64,000 nucleotides of DNA from Enterococcus plantarum. Lineage in GTDB: Bacteria; Bacillota; Bacilli; Lactobacillales; Enterococcaceae. A program made the translations under genes and the position numbers. Numbering within the stretch: position 1 is the stretch's first letter; every line of letters begins with the position of its first letter. The notes below the pieces were generated by a model, which had not been told where the DNA came from, did not search any database, and saw nothing but the letters and a program-made list of their open reading frames with translations. Where the stretch lies: contig NZ_MIKA01000012.1 of assembly GCF_001730295.1 (NCBI RefSeq), positions 62,001 to 126,000 on the forward strand. The letters are read 5' to 3'. This document shows, one piece after another, positions 25,857-36,763 of the stretch.

Positions 25857-26654
25857 CTAACTTCTTATAAAAATCAATACTACTGTTAATACAGCGAATG
25901 CGAGCATCACGACCGTATCTTTTAAATGCCAATGAAGAATCCGATATTTTGTCCGACCGTCCCCACCTTGATAACCACGTGCTTCCATTGCCGTTGCTAA
26001 ATCTTCTGCTCGATTAAAGCTGCTGACAAATAACGGAATCAATAGTGGTACAACAGCTTTCATTTTTTGAATCAGATTTCCCTCACCAAAATCGACGCCA
26101 CGAGCACGCTGAGCATTCATGATTTTCTCTGTTTCATCCATCAAGGTTGGTACAAAGCGCAATGCGATCGACAGCATCAATGACACTTCATGCACAGGAA
26201 AACGAACTACTTTTAACGGACGTAATAAATACTCGATCGCATCTGATAAATCCAGAGGTGGTGTTGTCAATGTTAATAATGTAGACATGAAAATAATCAA
26301 CACAAAACGACAGAAAATAAACAACCCATTAATTACCCCAAATTCAGTGATTGTAAAAATTCCCCACTTAAAGTAAACTTCTCCGCCTTGGGTAAACAAC
26401 ATCTGTAACGCAACCGTGAACAGAATCAACCAAATCAGCGGTTTGATTCCCCGAATAAAGAAACGGATATTCACTTTGGATAGAAAAATTGCAAATAATG
26501 TAAAAATAGCTAAGACACCATATGTTTGCCAGTTATTCGCTAAAAATATAATGCCAATAAAATAAAAACTAGCAATCAATTTGGCTCTTGGGTCCATCGT
26601 ATGAATAAATGAATCACCAGGAATATAACGCCCAAAAATCAACTTATTCATCAC
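25857..26654 (-). CDS. ecfT: Energy-coupling factor transmembrane protein EcfT
   Basis: The 265-residue T-component couples the two ATPases to vitamin-binding S-components. The two Ala-Arg-Gly signatures that contact EcfA lie in [12 protein letters not shown] and [10 protein letters not shown]. Several membrane helices are present. Its start overlaps the ecfA2 stop by 4 bp. Substrate-specific S-proteins are encoded elsewhere, so the module is of the shared group II type. Confidence 0.96.
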   Translation of the reverse strand: MMNKLIFGRYIPGDSFIHTMDPRAKLIASFYFIGIIFLANNWQTYGVLAIFTLFAIFLSKVNIRFFIRGIKPLIWLILFTVALQMLFTQGGEVYFKWGIFTITEFGVINGLFIFCRFVLIIFMSTLLTLTTPPLDLSDAIEYLLRPLKVVRFPVHEVSLMLSIALRFVPTLMDETEKIMNAQRARGVDFGEGNLIQKMKAVVPLLIPLFVSSFNRAEDLATAMEARGYQGGDGRTKYRILHWHLKDTVVMLAFAVLTVVLIFIRS

Positions 26655-27520
26655 AGGTCTTCACCTGCCTTTTTTAGTCCTTTTAATAAATCCTCTGCTA
26701 GAGCTTCTGCGGTCAACGGTAATTCTTCAAAAGAAAAACCTTTTGCTAACAATTGCTCTGCAAAAGTCGCAGCCGTTGGTACACCTAATTGTTTTCCTTT
26801 CAACCAGTTAATATCTTGAAAAACTTCTTGGGGTGTACCTGCCTTAACAACCTGACCTTGTTCTAATACGATGACATGATCTGCATAATTAGCTACATCA
26901 TCCATTAAATGAGTCACCAAAACGATTGTCATGCCGCGCTCTTCGTGGAGGCGTTGAAACATGGCCATCATTTCTTTACGTCCTTGTGGATCAAGCCCAG
27001 CTGTAGGTTCATCTAAAACCAATACTTCTGGTTCCATCGCCAAGACTCCCGCAATCGCCACCCGACGCATTTGCCCTCCTGATAATTCGAATGGTGAACG
27101 TTCTAGATAACTTGCCTCCAGACCAACCAACTCAAGCATTTCAGCAGCTAATCGTGCAGCATCTTCTCCTGATACACCAAAATTCTTCGGTCCAAAAGCA
27201 ATGTCTTTCGCTACAGTTTCTTCAAACAGTTGTGCTTCTGGAAATTGAAAAACAATTCCCACTTTTTTACGAATCGGCTTTAAATTTTTATTATTTGTTT
27301 CAGGAACAATCACTCGATCTCCAATCGTCACTGTCCCTTTTGTTGGCTTTACTAGAGCATTTAAATGTTGCAACAATGTCGATTTACCACTACCTGTATG
27401 CCCAACGATTGCTGTATAAGAACCATTTTCGATTGTCAAATTCAAATCAAATAATGCCCGCTGTTCAAATGGTGTATTGGGTTGGTACGTAAAATCTACT
27501 TGTTCAAAACGGATGTCCAT
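26651..27520 (-). CDS. ecfA2: ECF transporter ATP-binding protein EcfA2
   Basis: This ATPase of 289 residues has Walker [10 protein letters not shown], the signature [16 protein letters not shown] and Walker [14 protein letters not shown]. It forms the EcfA1-EcfA2 dimer that drives vitamin uptake. The ATG two codons after an in-frame TTG is preferred because GGTGG lies 7 nt before it and homologues begin [10 protein letters not shown]. The gene overlaps ecfA1 by about 25 bp. Confidence 0.95.
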   Translation of the reverse strand: MDIRFEQVDFTYQPNTPFEQRALFDLNLTIENGSYTAIVGHTGSGKSTLLQHLNALVKPTKGTVTIGDRVIVPETNNKNLKPIRKKVGIVFQFPEAQLFEETVAKDIAFGPKNFGVSGEDAARLAAEMLELVGLEASYLERSPFELSGGQMRRVAIAGVLAMEPEVLVLDEPTAGLDPQGRKEMMAMFQRLHEERGMTIVLVTHLMDDVANYADHVIVLEQGQVVKAGTPQEVFQDINWLKGKQLGVPTAATFAEQLLAKGFSFEELPLTAEALAEDLLKGLKKAGEDL

Positions 27521-28350
27521 AGCCAATCCACCATCCTTTCTTCAGTCAAATATTCATCTGGCACATCAACGCCTCGTTGTTTTAAGGCAATTTTTAACTT
27601 TTCTGGAAAAGGAAGATCTAAACCCATCTGAATCAACTCAGTTCCTGCTGAGAAAATTTTCTCGGGTGTGCCTTCACTGACAAGTTCCCCTTGCTTCATG
27701 ACTAAAATCCGATTTGCATTTGCTGCCTCATCAATATCATGCGTAATTGAAATAACTGTCAAATTACTTTCTTCTTTAATTTTTTTGATTGTCGAAATCA
27801 CTTCATCTCGTCCCTCAGGATCAAGCATACTTGTTGCCTCATCCAAAATGATGATATCTGGACGTAACGCCACAACACCCGCAATCGCTACGCGTTGTTT
27901 TTGACCGCCAGATAAACGAGCTGGTTCACGTGTGGCAAAGGTACTCATTCGCACCTTTTCTAGCGCATCCTTAACTCTGACAAGCATTTCCTCACGCGGA
28001 ATCCCTTGATTCTCTAAGCCAAATGCAACATCATCTTCTACGGTTGATCCTACAAATTGATTATCTGGATTTTGAAAGACCATCCCAACCATCTTGCGGA
28101 TATCCCAAACATTGGTTTCATTCAGCTCTTTGCCACCAACTGAAATACTTCCTGAAGCGGGTAACAATAATCCGTTGATTGTTTTTGCTAATGTTGATTT
28201 CCCTGATCCATTATGTCCAATAATTGCAATCCACTCACCTTGTTGGATGGAAAAAGATACATCTTTCAAAGCGGGAGAAGCATCTTCTGGTTGATAGTTA
28301 AAATCGATATTTTTTAATTCAATTATCGGTTGCATCGCGTACTCCCTCAA
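27496..28350 (-). CDS. ecfA1: ECF transporter ATP-binding protein EcfA1
   Basis: The 284-residue ATPase has Walker [10 protein letters not shown], the signature [16 protein letters not shown] and Walker [14 protein letters not shown]. It is the first gene of the ecfA1-ecfA2-ecfT-truA unit. An extended -10 element lies about 75 bp upstream. An in-frame ATG five codons in ([12 protein letters not shown]) is a possible alternative start; the upstream start has GAGGGAG close to it. Confidence 0.95.
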   Translation of the reverse strand: MREYAMQPIIELKNIDFNYQPEDASPALKDVSFSIQQGEWIAIIGHNGSGKSTLAKTINGLLLPASGSISVGGKELNETNVWDIRKMVGMVFQNPDNQFVGSTVEDDVAFGLENQGIPREEMLVRVKDALEKVRMSTFATREPARLSGGQKQRVAIAGVVALRPDIIILDEATSMLDPEGRDEVISTIKKIKEESNLTVISITHDIDEAANANRILVMKQGELVSEGTPEKIFSAGTELIQMGLDLPFPEKLKIALKQRGVDVPDEYLTEERMVDWLWTSVLNK

Positions 28351-28422
28351 TTATTTAGTCTTACTAACACTAACAAAAAATCAGTGTTTTTTCAATCATC
28401 TATTCTTATCTTTGTACTATTC

Positions 28423-28434
28423 TATATTATAACA
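28423..28434 (-). promoter_or_regulatory. Extended -10 promoter of the ecf-truA operon
   Basis: On the minus strand TGTTATAAT (TGnTATAAT) lies about 75 bp before ecfA1. No good -35 is seen at 16 to 18 bp, which is tolerable for an extended -10. Confidence 0.45.
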
Positions 28435-28518
28435 AAATAAGTCGATTTATGTGTATTCTTATCTGTCAAGACAGAAAGTTTTTTAGGAACATCCAGTTAT
28501 TTACTTATTGACAATAAA

Positions 28519-28560
28519 AAAAGATGAAAGAAAACTAAATTAGTTTTCTCACATCCCTTT
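28519..28560. terminator. Terminator after the amidohydrolase gene
   Basis: AGAAAACTA and TAGTTTTCT form the main stem around AAT, extended by GATG/CATC. The minus strand continues into a long T run. Confidence 0.8.
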
Positions 28561-28590
28561 TACTATTCCTACTTTTCATTGTGGCAATAA

Positions 28591-29760
28591 TTATTTATTC
28601 AAATACTCAAATGCATATTGTGCATATAATTCCGCACCGATCTCCATAGCATCTTCATCCACATTGAAACGTCCATGATGATGAGCCCATTGCGTATCTT
28701 TCTCTGGATTTCCGCAACCTACTAACGCAAAACAACCAGATGTATTCTCTGTAAAGTAACTGAAATCTTCTCCTCCTGTGGTCGGTGGTTCTTGAATCAA
28801 TGCTGATTCACCAAAGCTTTCTTTGATGATTGCTTGAGCAAATAATGCATCTTCTTCATCATTGATTACTGGTACAGTCCCGTAATTATACTCTACTATA
28901 GCTGTACCGCCATAAACAGCCGCCGTTTGTTCAGCATAGCGTTTTAAAGCTTTTTCCACACGATCACGCGTCTCAATACTAAAACAACGTACAGTGCCAT
29001 CTAAACGAGCATTTTCAGCGATGACATTAAATCGAGTACCAACATCCATTTTACCTACAGTCACTACGACTGGATCAAGCGGATTGGTTTCTCTAGAAAC
29101 AATTGTTTGGACATTCATCACAAAAGAAGAAGCAATCACAGCAGCATCTACACAAGCATCTGGCATGGCGCCGTGTCCGCCACGTCCTTTAAAGTCGATT
29201 GAAAAAATATCTGCTGAAGCAAAAGACGAGCCCACAACACAAGAAGCTGTTCCAGAAAGCATCTGTGACCAAATGTGAATCCCAAAAACATCATCCACAC
29301 CCTCTACAGCTCCTTGGGCAACCATTGCTTTAGCTCCTTGAGCATTTTCTTCTGATGGCTGAAAGATAAAGCGAACGGTTCCCTTGATCTCTGCTTGTAC
29401 TTCTTTTAAAGCTTTCGCTGCAGTCAAGAGCATTGCTGTGTGAGCATCGTGACCACAGGCATGCATTTTTCCATCTTCTAATGACTTATAAGAAATACCA
29501 TCTGTTAATTCTTGAACGGGTAAAGCATCCATGTCCGCTCGCAACGCAACCGTCTTTCCAGGTTGACCCCCAACAAGCTCCGCAATGATTCCTGTAGGTT
29601 CCGTCTTGCGATAAGGAATACCGATTCTATCTAACGTTTCAGCAACTTTTTCTGTTGTTCTAAATTCTTCAAACTGTAATTCCGGATGTTGATGTAAATC
29701 TCTTCTAAAATCTATCATTTCCTTTTTGTACTTTTGAACCAACTCTTTTAATTCTTTCAA
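28591..29760 (-). CDS. M20-family amidohydrolase
   Basis: The 389-residue protein belongs to the M20D amidohydrolases (HipO/AbgB-like), which hydrolyse N-acyl amino acids or related amides with a dinuclear metal centre. Metal-site motifs are CGHDAHTAML (about residues 102-111), PSEENAQGA and the C-terminal GGEDFSYF. The dimerisation lid is present between them, and the length is normal. The gene lies 15 bp after a transporter gene, which suggests uptake and hydrolysis of the same compound. The substrate is not known. Confidence 0.88.
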   Translation of the reverse strand: MKELKELVQKYKKEMIDFRRDLHQHPELQFEEFRTTEKVAETLDRIGIPYRKTEPTGIIAELVGGQPGKTVALRADMDALPVQELTDGISYKSLEDGKMHACGHDAHTAMLLTAAKALKEVQAEIKGTVRFIFQPSEENAQGAKAMVAQGAVEGVDDVFGIHIWSQMLSGTASCVVGSSFASADIFSIDFKGRGGHGAMPDACVDAAVIASSFVMNVQTIVSRETNPLDPVVVTVGKMDVGTRFNVIAENARLDGTVRCFSIETRDRVEKALKRYAEQTAAVYGGTAIVEYNYGTVPVINDEEDALFAQAIIKESFGESALIQEPPTTGGEDFSYFTENTSGCFALVGCGNPEKDTQWAHHHGRFNVDEDAMEIGAELYAQYAFEYLNK

Positions 29761-29775
29761 TTTATTCCCTCATTT

Positions 29776-30975
29776 CTATAGACTTAATAAAATACTCGAA
29801 AAGATACCTGCTAACACAACCGAAACAATCGTAACTGTTATAAATCCAGCGACTAACATCGGTGGCATCATATGACTTGTCAATGCTTCTTTTTCCTTTT
29901 CATCTTCGGTTAATGACTGAATAACTTCATTGGTGATAATGTAATCTGCTGGAAAGCCATATAAAGCAGTTAATGAGACTGCAAAAGCCATTTCTTTACT
30001 CACCCCTAAAAACTTCCCGACAATTGCAGAAAAGACATACATCCCTATCACACCGATCACAATAATACCCACCATCGGTAATAATAATTCCTCTAGCATT
30101 TCTGGTGTTGCTTTTTTTAAGCCATCAAAAATAAAAAGCATTAATCCCAAAATAGCAAAACCAAAGCTATTCGCTTTTTTCAATGGTTGTTTTTCCAAAA
30201 AGCCTAATGTAGATGCCACAACACCTAAGAATAAGCATAAAACAAACGGGCTAATTGTTACAAAAGGTGCACACCAAACTGAAACGTAATACGCAATTAA
30301 AGTCACGATCGCCAAACGAAAGATTCGTGAAAAATCTGTATGGTATTTTTTAGGAACCTTGGTAAACATCTTAGGTGTACCTTCATCTGTTTCAGACGCT
30401 TCATTCTCTTGTTCATGAACCGGTGTCCATTCCCCACTGCGGTATTTTTCAAGCATTCGTTTTCCTTCTTTTTTCAACATGATCGACGTTAACGGATAAC
30501 CTGCAAATCCTTGCATCACATAAATCAAAATAGCTAATACTGATAATGAGGTTAGACCGGCTGATTGCGCCGCTTCTGACATGATCAGTGAGGATACGAT
30601 CCCTCCAACGAGTGGTGGAACAGCAACTAGAACCGTTTTAAAATCGAAAAACAATGAACCCACTGTTAATAATAATACAACAATTCCTACAATTCCTGAA
30701 AATGTGATTACGATTGTTTTCCATTGATTTGCTAGTTCCTTGATTGATAATAATGTTCCCATATTCGTAATTAACAAATACATCAATAATGTTGCAACGA
30801 CTGGTGGAATTCCCGCAATCTCAACGATATTTTCTGGAAAAAATGTCCAGTAACCAATAATAAATAATACTGCACAGATAAAAACAGATGAAACCCATGC
30901 TTTGGTTTTGATTGAGACAACATCCCCAATATACAAAATGGCCATCAATAGCGTAAAAGCTGTCATTTGTGCCAT
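29776..30975 (-). CDS. Multi-spanning membrane transporter of unknown substrate
   Basis: The 399-residue protein has about ten to eleven hydrophobic helices and a hydrophilic, acidic central loop (roughly residues 175-210, QENEASETDEG). Glycine-rich stretches such as VPPLVGGIVSSLIMSEA occur in the first half and LYGFPADYIITNE in the second, arranged like two repeats of an anion or amino-acid exchanger. I do not recognise the family with certainty. Cotranscription with an M20 amidohydrolase points to import of an acylated amino acid or dipeptide. A GGGGGAG ribosome site precedes the ATG. Confidence 0.7.
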   Translation of the reverse strand: MAQMTAFTLLMAILYIGDVVSIKTKAWVSSVFICAVLFIIGYWTFFPENIVEIAGIPPVVATLLMYLLITNMGTLLSIKELANQWKTIVITFSGIVGIVVLLLTVGSLFFDFKTVLVAVPPLVGGIVSSLIMSEAAQSAGLTSLSVLAILIYVMQGFAGYPLTSIMLKKEGKRMLEKYRSGEWTPVHEQENEASETDEGTPKMFTKVPKKYHTDFSRIFRLAIVTLIAYYVSVWCAPFVTISPFVLCLFLGVVASTLGFLEKQPLKKANSFGFAILGLMLFIFDGLKKATPEMLEELLLPMVGIIVIGVIGMYVFSAIVGKFLGVSKEMAFAVSLTALYGFPADYIITNEVIQSLTEDEKEKEALTSHMMPPMLVAGFITVTIVSVVLAGIFSSILLSL

Positions 30976-31030
30976 ATTACTCCCCCTTTTTATAGCTCAT
31001 TTATTTTGTCTGAAAATTCCGACTAACGAA

Positions 31031-31059
31031 AGTATACTAAAGATTACACTTAGATGCAA
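31031..31059 (-). promoter_or_regulatory. Promoter of the transporter-amidohydrolase operon
   Basis: TTGCAT and TATACT are spaced 17 bp apart on the minus strand, about 55 bp before the transporter start. Confidence 0.6.
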
Positions 31060-31092
31060 TAACATAACAAATATTATTGAATTTATCCTTAT

Positions 31093-31130
31093 GCAAAAAA
31101 GTCCTAAGAAAAATTCTTAGGACAAAAAAA
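31093..31130. terminator. Terminator of the alpha ribosomal operon
   Basis: GTCCTAAGAA and TTCTTAGGAC form a perfect 10-bp stem with a 3-nt loop, flanked by A runs on one side and T runs on the other for each strand. It follows rplQ and the L17DE RNA. Confidence 0.9.
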
Positions 31131-31141
31131 TACACCTTATA

Positions 31142-31222
31142 CTATGATGAGTGCTTCCCTGCCAAATCAAGTCTGGCAGGGAAAGCGTTGAGCTAGACTA
31201 GGAGTCGCCTCCAACATCATAA
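31142..31222 (-). ncRNA. L17 downstream element (L17DE) RNA
   Basis: About 40 nt after the rplQ stop the transcript can form a three-helix structure. TATGATG/CATCATA closes the base, GGAG-GCGA-CTCC forms a GNRA-capped arm and TTTCCCTGCCA/TGGCAGGGAA a long arm. A conserved RNA of unknown function called L17DE is known from exactly this site, after rplQ in Lactobacillales. The assignment rests on position and foldedness, not on a covariance match. A terminator follows 12 nt later. Confidence 0.7.
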
Positions 31223-31263
31223 CACTCTAAAAGAATCATCTATAAAGTGACGGTATAGTTTGA

Positions 31264-31647
31264 TTATTTAACAAATTCGATAATTACCATTGGTGCTGCA
31301 TCTCCGCGTCTTGGTTCTGTCTTCAAGATACGAGTGTAACCACCTTGGCGTTCAGCGTAACGAGGTGCAAGATCATTGAATAACTTTTGTAAAGCTGATT
31401 CAACAACGATTTTTTCATCTTCTTCACGTACACTAGCAACTTCGTTTCGTACAAAAGTAGCTGCTTGACGACGAGCATGAAGATCTCCGCGTTTGCCTAA
31501 AGTAATCATTTTTTCTGTAGTTGAACGAATTTCTTTCGCACGAGCTTCAGTCGTAACGATACGTTCGTTGATAATTAAATCAGTAGTTAAGTCACGCAAC
31601 ATTGCCTTACGTTGGCTTGATGTGCGTCCTAATTTACGATAACCCAC
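31264..31647 (-). CDS. rplQ: Ribosomal protein L17
   Basis: The 127-residue large-subunit protein starts [20 protein letters not shown] and has the conserved [19 protein letters not shown] segment, with the [11 protein letters not shown] motif near the C-terminus. It is the last gene of the alpha operon, 27 bp after rpoA. Confidence 0.98.
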   Translation of the reverse strand: MGYRKLGRTSSQRKAMLRDLTTDLIINERIVTTEARAKEIRSTTEKMITLGKRGDLHARRQAATFVRNEVASVREEDEKIVVESALQKLFNDLAPRYAERQGGYTRILKTEPRRGDAAPMVIIEFVK

Positions 31648-31674
31648 GTTGGTTTTCCTCCTTCGTAAAAAGTA

Positions 31675-32613
31675 TTAATCGTCTTTACGTAAGCCTAAAC
31701 CTAAATCATGTAGTTTTAGTTTAACCTCTTCAAGAGATTTACGACCTAAATTACGTACTTTGATCATTTCTGGTTCAGATTTATTTGTAAGTTCTTGTAC
31801 AGTGTTAATACCTGCACGTTTTAAACAATTGTATGAACGAACAGACAAGTCTAGTTCTTCGATGGTCATTTCTAGCATTTTTTCTTTTTGTGTTTCTTCT
31901 TTTTCAACCATGATTTCAGCGTTTTTCGCTTCATCAGTAAGGTTAACAAAGATGTCTAAATGCTCCGTCATAATCTTAGCAGCTAAGCTAAGGGCTTCTT
32001 GAGGAATGATTGAACCATCAGTCCATATTTCCATTGTTAATTTGTCGAAGTCATCACGACGACCAACACGAGTGTTTTCTACTTGGTAGTTTACACGACG
32101 AACTGGTGTATAGATGGAATCAACAGGTAGAACACCAATTGGCATATCTTCCTTTTTGTTCTCGTCTGCTTGAACATAGCCACGACCAGGTTTCACTGTT
32201 AAGCGAGCATGGAAAGTAGCTCCTTCAGAGACACTACAGATAATTAAATCTTTATTCAAGATCTCAACATCGCTGTCAACGATAATATCGCCAGCAGTTA
32301 CTGTAGCAGGTCCTGTAATATCGATCTCAAGGGTTTTTTCTTCTTCTGCATAAAGCTTTAATGCTAACCCTTTGATATTCAAGATAATTTGAGTTACATC
32401 TTCTCTTACACCTTTAATGGTAGAGAATTCGTGCAACACACCATCGATTTGAATATTGGTAATAGCAGCTCCCGGTAAAGAAGATAATAAAATACGACGT
32501 AGAGAATTGCCTAAAGTAGTCCCGTAACCTCTTTCCAGTGGTTCAACGACGAACTTGCCATAATCTCTATTCTCATCAATTTTTTCGATTCTTGGTTTTT
32601 CAAATTCAATCAT
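31675..32613 (-). CDS. rpoA: RNA polymerase alpha subunit
   Basis: The 312-residue subunit has an N-terminal assembly domain ([20 protein letters not shown], about residues 29-48). A linker rich in Glu (about 225-245) leads to the C-terminal DNA- and activator-binding domain ([20 protein letters not shown] onward). It is dimeric and nucleates polymerase assembly. Length is normal for Lactobacillales. Confidence 0.98.
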   Translation of the reverse strand: MIEFEKPRIEKIDENRDYGKFVVEPLERGYGTTLGNSLRRILLSSLPGAAITNIQIDGVLHEFSTIKGVREDVTQIILNIKGLALKLYAEEEKTLEIDITGPATVTAGDIIVDSDVEILNKDLIICSVSEGATFHARLTVKPGRGYVQADENKKEDMPIGVLPVDSIYTPVRRVNYQVENTRVGRRDDFDKLTMEIWTDGSIIPQEALSLAAKIMTEHLDIFVNLTDEAKNAEIMVEKEETQKEKMLEMTIEELDLSVRSYNCLKRAGINTVQELTNKSEPEMIKVRNLGRKSLEEVKLKLHDLGLGLRKDD

Positions 32614-32693
32614 TCTTATCTATACCCCTTTCAAAACGAAAAGTGTCTTGTTCAATGACGTTCTTAATTCAAACTCAGAATGAGTGGCACTCA

Positions 32694-33083
32694 TTAAACA
32701 CGACGGCGTTTTGGAGGGCGGCATCCATTATGAGGAACTGGAGTCACGTCACGAATTGCAGTCACTTCTAAACCTGTTGCTTGCAATGAACGAATAGCTG
32801 CTTCACGTCCAGAACCAGGTCCTTTAACTGTTACATCAACAGTTTTAAGTCCGTGTTCTTGTGCTGCTTTAGTTGCAGCTTCTGCTGCCATTTGAGCTGC
32901 AAACGGTGTTGATTTTTTGCTTCCTTTAAAACCTAATGAACCTGCAGATGACCATGCTAATGCATTACCATGACTGTCAGTGATCATTACAATTGTATTA
33001 TTGAATGTAGAATGGATATGTGCAATCCCAGTTTCTATATTCTTTTTCACACGGCGTTTACGACTAACTTTTTTTGCTGCCAT
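32694..33083 (-). CDS. rpsK: Ribosomal protein S11
   Basis: The 129-residue small-subunit platform protein has [18 protein letters not shown] near the N-terminus, [20 protein letters not shown] in the middle and the typical C-terminal [11 protein letters not shown]. It lies between rpsM and rpoA, 27 bp after rpsM. Confidence 0.98.
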   Translation of the reverse strand: MAAKKVSRKRRVKKNIETGIAHIHSTFNNTIVMITDSHGNALAWSSAGSLGFKGSKKSTPFAAQMAAEAATKAAQEHGLKTVDVTVKGPGSGREAAIRSLQATGLEVTAIRDVTPVPHNGCRPPKRRRV

Positions 33084-33110
33084 GAGGATCTAACCTCCTT
33101 CACTTAGGAA

Positions 33111-33476
33111 TTATTTTTTCTTGCCTGCTACAGTACGAGCTGGGCCTTTACGAGTACGTGCATTGTTTTTCGTGTTTTGTCCACGAGTTGGTAATCCACG
33201 ACGGTGACGGATTCCACGGTATGAACCGATTTCCATCAAGCGTTTGATGTTCAAGTTCACTTCACGACGAAGATCACCTTCAATTTTTAACTTATCAATT
33301 TCCGCACGGATAGCATCTGTTTGTTCGTTCGTTAAATCGCGAACACGAATATCTTCAGATACGCCAACGTTTGCTAAAACTTTTTTAGCTGTAGTGTTAC
33401 CAATACCAAAAATATAAGTAAGGGAAATTACTACACGTTTATCACGAGGGATGTCTACTCCTGCAATACGAGCCAT
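33111..33476 (-). CDS. rpsM: Ribosomal protein S13
   Basis: The 121-residue head protein starts [15 protein letters not shown]. It has the helix-hairpin-helix region and the [11 protein letters not shown] motif, followed by a basic tail ([16 protein letters not shown]) that contacts tRNA and bridges the subunits. It is 18 bp downstream of rpmJ. Confidence 0.98.
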   Translation of the reverse strand: MARIAGVDIPRDKRVVISLTYIFGIGNTTAKKVLANVGVSEDIRVRDLTNEQTDAIRAEIDKLKIEGDLRREVNLNIKRLMEIGSYRGIRHRRGLPTRGQNTKNNARTRKGPARTVAGKKK

Positions 33477-33494
33477 TCTACGTTACACCTCCTA

Positions 33495-33611
33495 TTATCC
33501 TTGACGTTGTTTATGTTTTGGATTTGCTGGGCAAATGACCATAACACGTCCTTTACGGCGAATTACTTTACAATGTTCACACATTGGTTTTACTGATGGT
33601 CTTACTTTCAT
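33495..33611 (-). CDS. rpmJ: Ribosomal protein L36, zinc-binding type
   Basis: This 38-residue protein starts [19 protein letters not shown] and ends [12 protein letters not shown]. The Cys-x2-Cys and the later Cys and His residues form a zinc site, so it is the C+ paralogue and would depend on zinc. It lies between infA and rpsM, its usual place, with AGGGAGG upstream. Confidence 0.97.
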   Translation of the reverse strand: MKVRPSVKPMCEHCKVIRRKGRVMVICPANPKHKQRQG

Positions 33612-33643
33612 GATAATACCTCCCTGAATTTTACGGAGTACAA

Positions 33644-33862
33644 TTATTTAAAGCGATAAGTGATTCGACCACGAGTTAAATCATATGGAGATAACTCTAC
33701 AGTTACTTTATCTCCAGGTAAAATTCGAATGTAGTGCATACGGATCTTACCGGAAACAGTAGCAAGAACTTGGTGTCCATTTTCTAGTTCAACTTTAAAC
33801 ATTGCATTCGGCAAAGTTTCGACGACTGTACCTTCGACTTCAATCATATCTTCTTTAGCCAC
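33644..33862 (-). CDS. infA: Translation initiation factor IF-1
   Basis: The 72-residue OB-fold protein binds the ribosomal A site during initiation ([20 protein letters not shown] at its start, read through a GTG). The GTG is chosen because AAGGAGG lies 8 nt upstream and the product then has the exact IF-1 length; the in-frame upstream ATG would add 12 residues. A good promoter precedes it, so infA heads the distal part of the superoperon. Confidence 0.97.
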   Translation of the reverse strand: MAKEDMIEVEGTVVETLPNAMFKVELENGHQVLATVSGKIRMHYIRILPGDKVTVELSPYDLTRGRITYRFK

Positions 33863-33979
33863 GCACAGTACCTCCTTGTACTTGTTTCGCATTTTCACAC
33901 GATAAAATGGCGGAAACTTCAGCTCCCACCTAGAATTTTCAATTAAGCTTCCACAAAAAGGTAGAAGTCGGACTGATAC

Positions 33980-34008
33980 ATTCTATCATAAACTATTCTA
34001 TTTGGCAA
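33980..34008 (-). promoter_or_regulatory. Internal promoter before infA
   Basis: TTGCCA and TAGAAT are spaced 17 bp apart on the minus strand in the 193-bp gap between adk and infA. It would give extra transcription of infA-rpmJ-rpsM-rpsK-rpoA-rplQ. Confidence 0.75.
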
Positions 34009-34055
34009 GAGAATCTGTATCAAACAAAATGGTAAGTTTGCGGCAATTCAGAAAA

Positions 34056-34778
<723 letters not shown>

Positions 34779-34792
34779 TCAACACACGACTC

Positions 34793-36091
34793 TTACTTAT
34801 TGATAAAGCCAACATATTGACGTTTCAACATTAAACCTTCTAATTGTTTCGCTGTTTCTAATGCAACACCTATCACAATCAGTAAGCTCGTTCCCCCAAG
34901 ACCGATAGACTGCGGTAATTTCCAGATCATTTGAGCAATGATTGGCAATAGCGCAACTAGGCCTAGGAATATCGAACCGACAACACTTAGTCTCATTAAC
35001 ATTCCAGAAATATATTCTTCTGTCCCTTTACCTGGTCGTACACTTGGAATATAACTTCCTTGTTTTTGCAAGTTTTCCGCTAATTTCTCAGGGTTAACTT
35101 GAACAAAAGCATAGAAGAATGTGAAAGCAACGATCAGTACAGTATAAATAATTGCACCTGGAACGGTATTGTAACTAAAAATTTGTGTCATTACATCATA
35201 CCAACCTTCACCAGAATAACTCTTAGAAAAGGCTTGTAAAACAGCATTCGGCGTTGCAATCAATGAACTGGCAAAAATAACTGGGATAACCCCCGCAGCA
35301 TTTACTTTTAACGGTAAATAACTACTAGTCGGCGCACCTGAAACACGTTTTGTATATTGGATTGGAATTTTTCGTTCTGCTTGCTGGAAAAACGTTACTA
35401 ATGTAACGATAACCAAAATTGCAATAATTAAAATTGCAATAAAAATAGCAGATTGCCAAATTCTAGAAGATTCAATATTGATAAAGTAATCGTCAACGAT
35501 TTCTTTGATACCTTCTGGTACCCGAGAAATAATCCCGGCGAAAATAATCATTGAAACCCCATTACCGATTCCTTTTTCAGTAATTTGCTCTCCTAACCAC
35601 GTAACAAACATTGTTCCACCAGTTAAAATGACAGAAATCATCACAAACGTGCTGATGTTAGGATTTTTTACGATCCCAACTGAACTTAATTGTTGAAATC
35701 CAGCAGTAATCCCAATAGATTGAGCAATACCCAAGACAATCGTTAGATACCTTGTTGCTTGATTCAATTTCTTACGTCCAACTTCACCTTGCTTAGACCA
35801 TTCTACGAATTTTGGTACGATATCCATTTGTAATAATTGAATGATGATCGATGCTGTAATATAAGGCGAAACCCCCATCGAGAAGATGGAGAAATTTTGC
35901 ATCGCACTACCACTGACCATATTCAACATATTTAAAAATGGCAAATTGCTTAAGTCTTGCAAACCTTTTGCATTTACGCCTGGTACAGTTATATGCGCAC
36001 CTAAACGAAATACAAAAAGAATGAATACAGTAAACAAAATTTTTGATCTAATGTCTTTGACTTTAAAAGCGTCTTTTAATAGTTTAAACAT
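34793..36091 (-). CDS. secY: Protein translocase subunit SecY
   Basis: The 432-residue channel protein of the Sec translocon has ten membrane helices. It has SecY signatures such as VPGVNAKGLQDLSNLPFLNM near the plug and TRYLTIVLGIAQSIGI. The start overlaps the rplO stop by one base. Length is standard. Confidence 0.98.
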   Translation of the reverse strand: MFKLLKDAFKVKDIRSKILFTVFILFVFRLGAHITVPGVNAKGLQDLSNLPFLNMLNMVSGSAMQNFSIFSMGVSPYITASIIIQLLQMDIVPKFVEWSKQGEVGRKKLNQATRYLTIVLGIAQSIGITAGFQQLSSVGIVKNPNISTFVMISVILTGGTMFVTWLGEQITEKGIGNGVSMIIFAGIISRVPEGIKEIVDDYFINIESSRIWQSAIFIAILIIAILVIVTLVTFFQQAERKIPIQYTKRVSGAPTSSYLPLKVNAAGVIPVIFASSLIATPNAVLQAFSKSYSGEGWYDVMTQIFSYNTVPGAIIYTVLIVAFTFFYAFVQVNPEKLAENLQKQGSYIPSVRPGKGTEEYISGMLMRLSVVGSIFLGLVALLPIIAQMIWKLPQSIGLGGTSLLIVIGVALETAKQLEGLMLKRQYVGFINK

Positions 36092-36534
36092 TAGATCACC
36101 TCGATTGTTCCACCAGCTGCAACAATTGCTTCTTCTGCTGCTTTAGAGAATTTAGCTGCTTTCACAGTTAATTTTTTAGTTGTTAGTTCACCATTAGCAA
36201 GAACTTTGATCCCAGCTTTTTCGTTTTTCACGATTCCAGCTTCGATCAATCCAGCAGGTGTTACTTCAGTTCCATCTTCGAAACGATTTAAGACATCTAG
36301 GTTGATGACTGCATAATCTTTACGGTTAATGTTCGTGAAGCCACGTTTTGGTAAACGACGGAATAATGGAGTTTGACCCCCTTCAAATCCTAGTCTTACA
36401 CCACCGCCTGAACGAGCTTTTTGCCCTTTTTGTCCACGGCCGGCAGTTTTACCATTACCAGATGAAGTACCACGTCCAACACGGTTACGTACTTGGCGTG
36501 AACCTTCAGCAGGTTTCAATTCATGAAGTTTCAT
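36091..36534 (-). CDS. rplO: Ribosomal protein L15
   Basis: The 147-residue protein has the basic, glycine-rich N-terminus ([20 protein letters not shown]) and the typical [17 protein letters not shown] motif. It lies between rpmD and secY. Confidence 0.98.
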   Translation of the reverse strand: MKLHELKPAEGSRQVRNRVGRGTSSGNGKTAGRGQKGQKARSGGGVRLGFEGGQTPLFRRLPKRGFTNINRKDYAVINLDVLNRFEDGTEVTPAGLIEAGIVKNEKAGIKVLANGELTTKKLTVKAAKFSKAAEEAIVAAGGTIEVI

Positions 36535-36570
36535 TGGTTTGGCACCTCCTTAACAATGTACTATTGTAAA

Positions 36571-36750
36571 TTAAACTTCTTCAACGTCCACTAAATGTGA
36601 CACAGTGTTGATCATACCTTTGATTGCTTCGTTCGCAGGTTTCACAACAGAGCTGTTTAGTTTACCTAAACCTAATGCTTTAACTGTATCTTTTTGGTTT
36701 TGAGGACGTCCGATAACGCTGCGTTTTAAAGTTACTTTTAATTCAGCCAT
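36571..36750 (-). CDS. rpmD: Ribosomal protein L30
   Basis: The 59-residue protein ([20 protein letters not shown] at the start, [10 protein letters not shown] at the end) is the short bacterial L30. It lies between rpsE and rplO, 13 bp after rpsE, with an AGGAGG ribosome site. Confidence 0.97.
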   Translation of the reverse strand: MAELKVTLKRSVIGRPQNQKDTVKALGLGKLNSSVVKPANEAIKGMINTVSHLVDVEEV

Positions 36751-36763
36751 TATTTTGTCCTCC

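Noticed and set aside
27091-27492. 133-codon plus-strand frame opposite ecfA2
   Set aside because: It lies wholly antisense to a conserved ATPase and shows no ribosome site or family features.
31101-31222. Riboswitch for the transporter-amidohydrolase operon
   Set aside because: The structured RNA and terminator lie before a separate promoter for that operon, and the place after rplQ matches the known L17DE, so control of the downstream operon is less likely.
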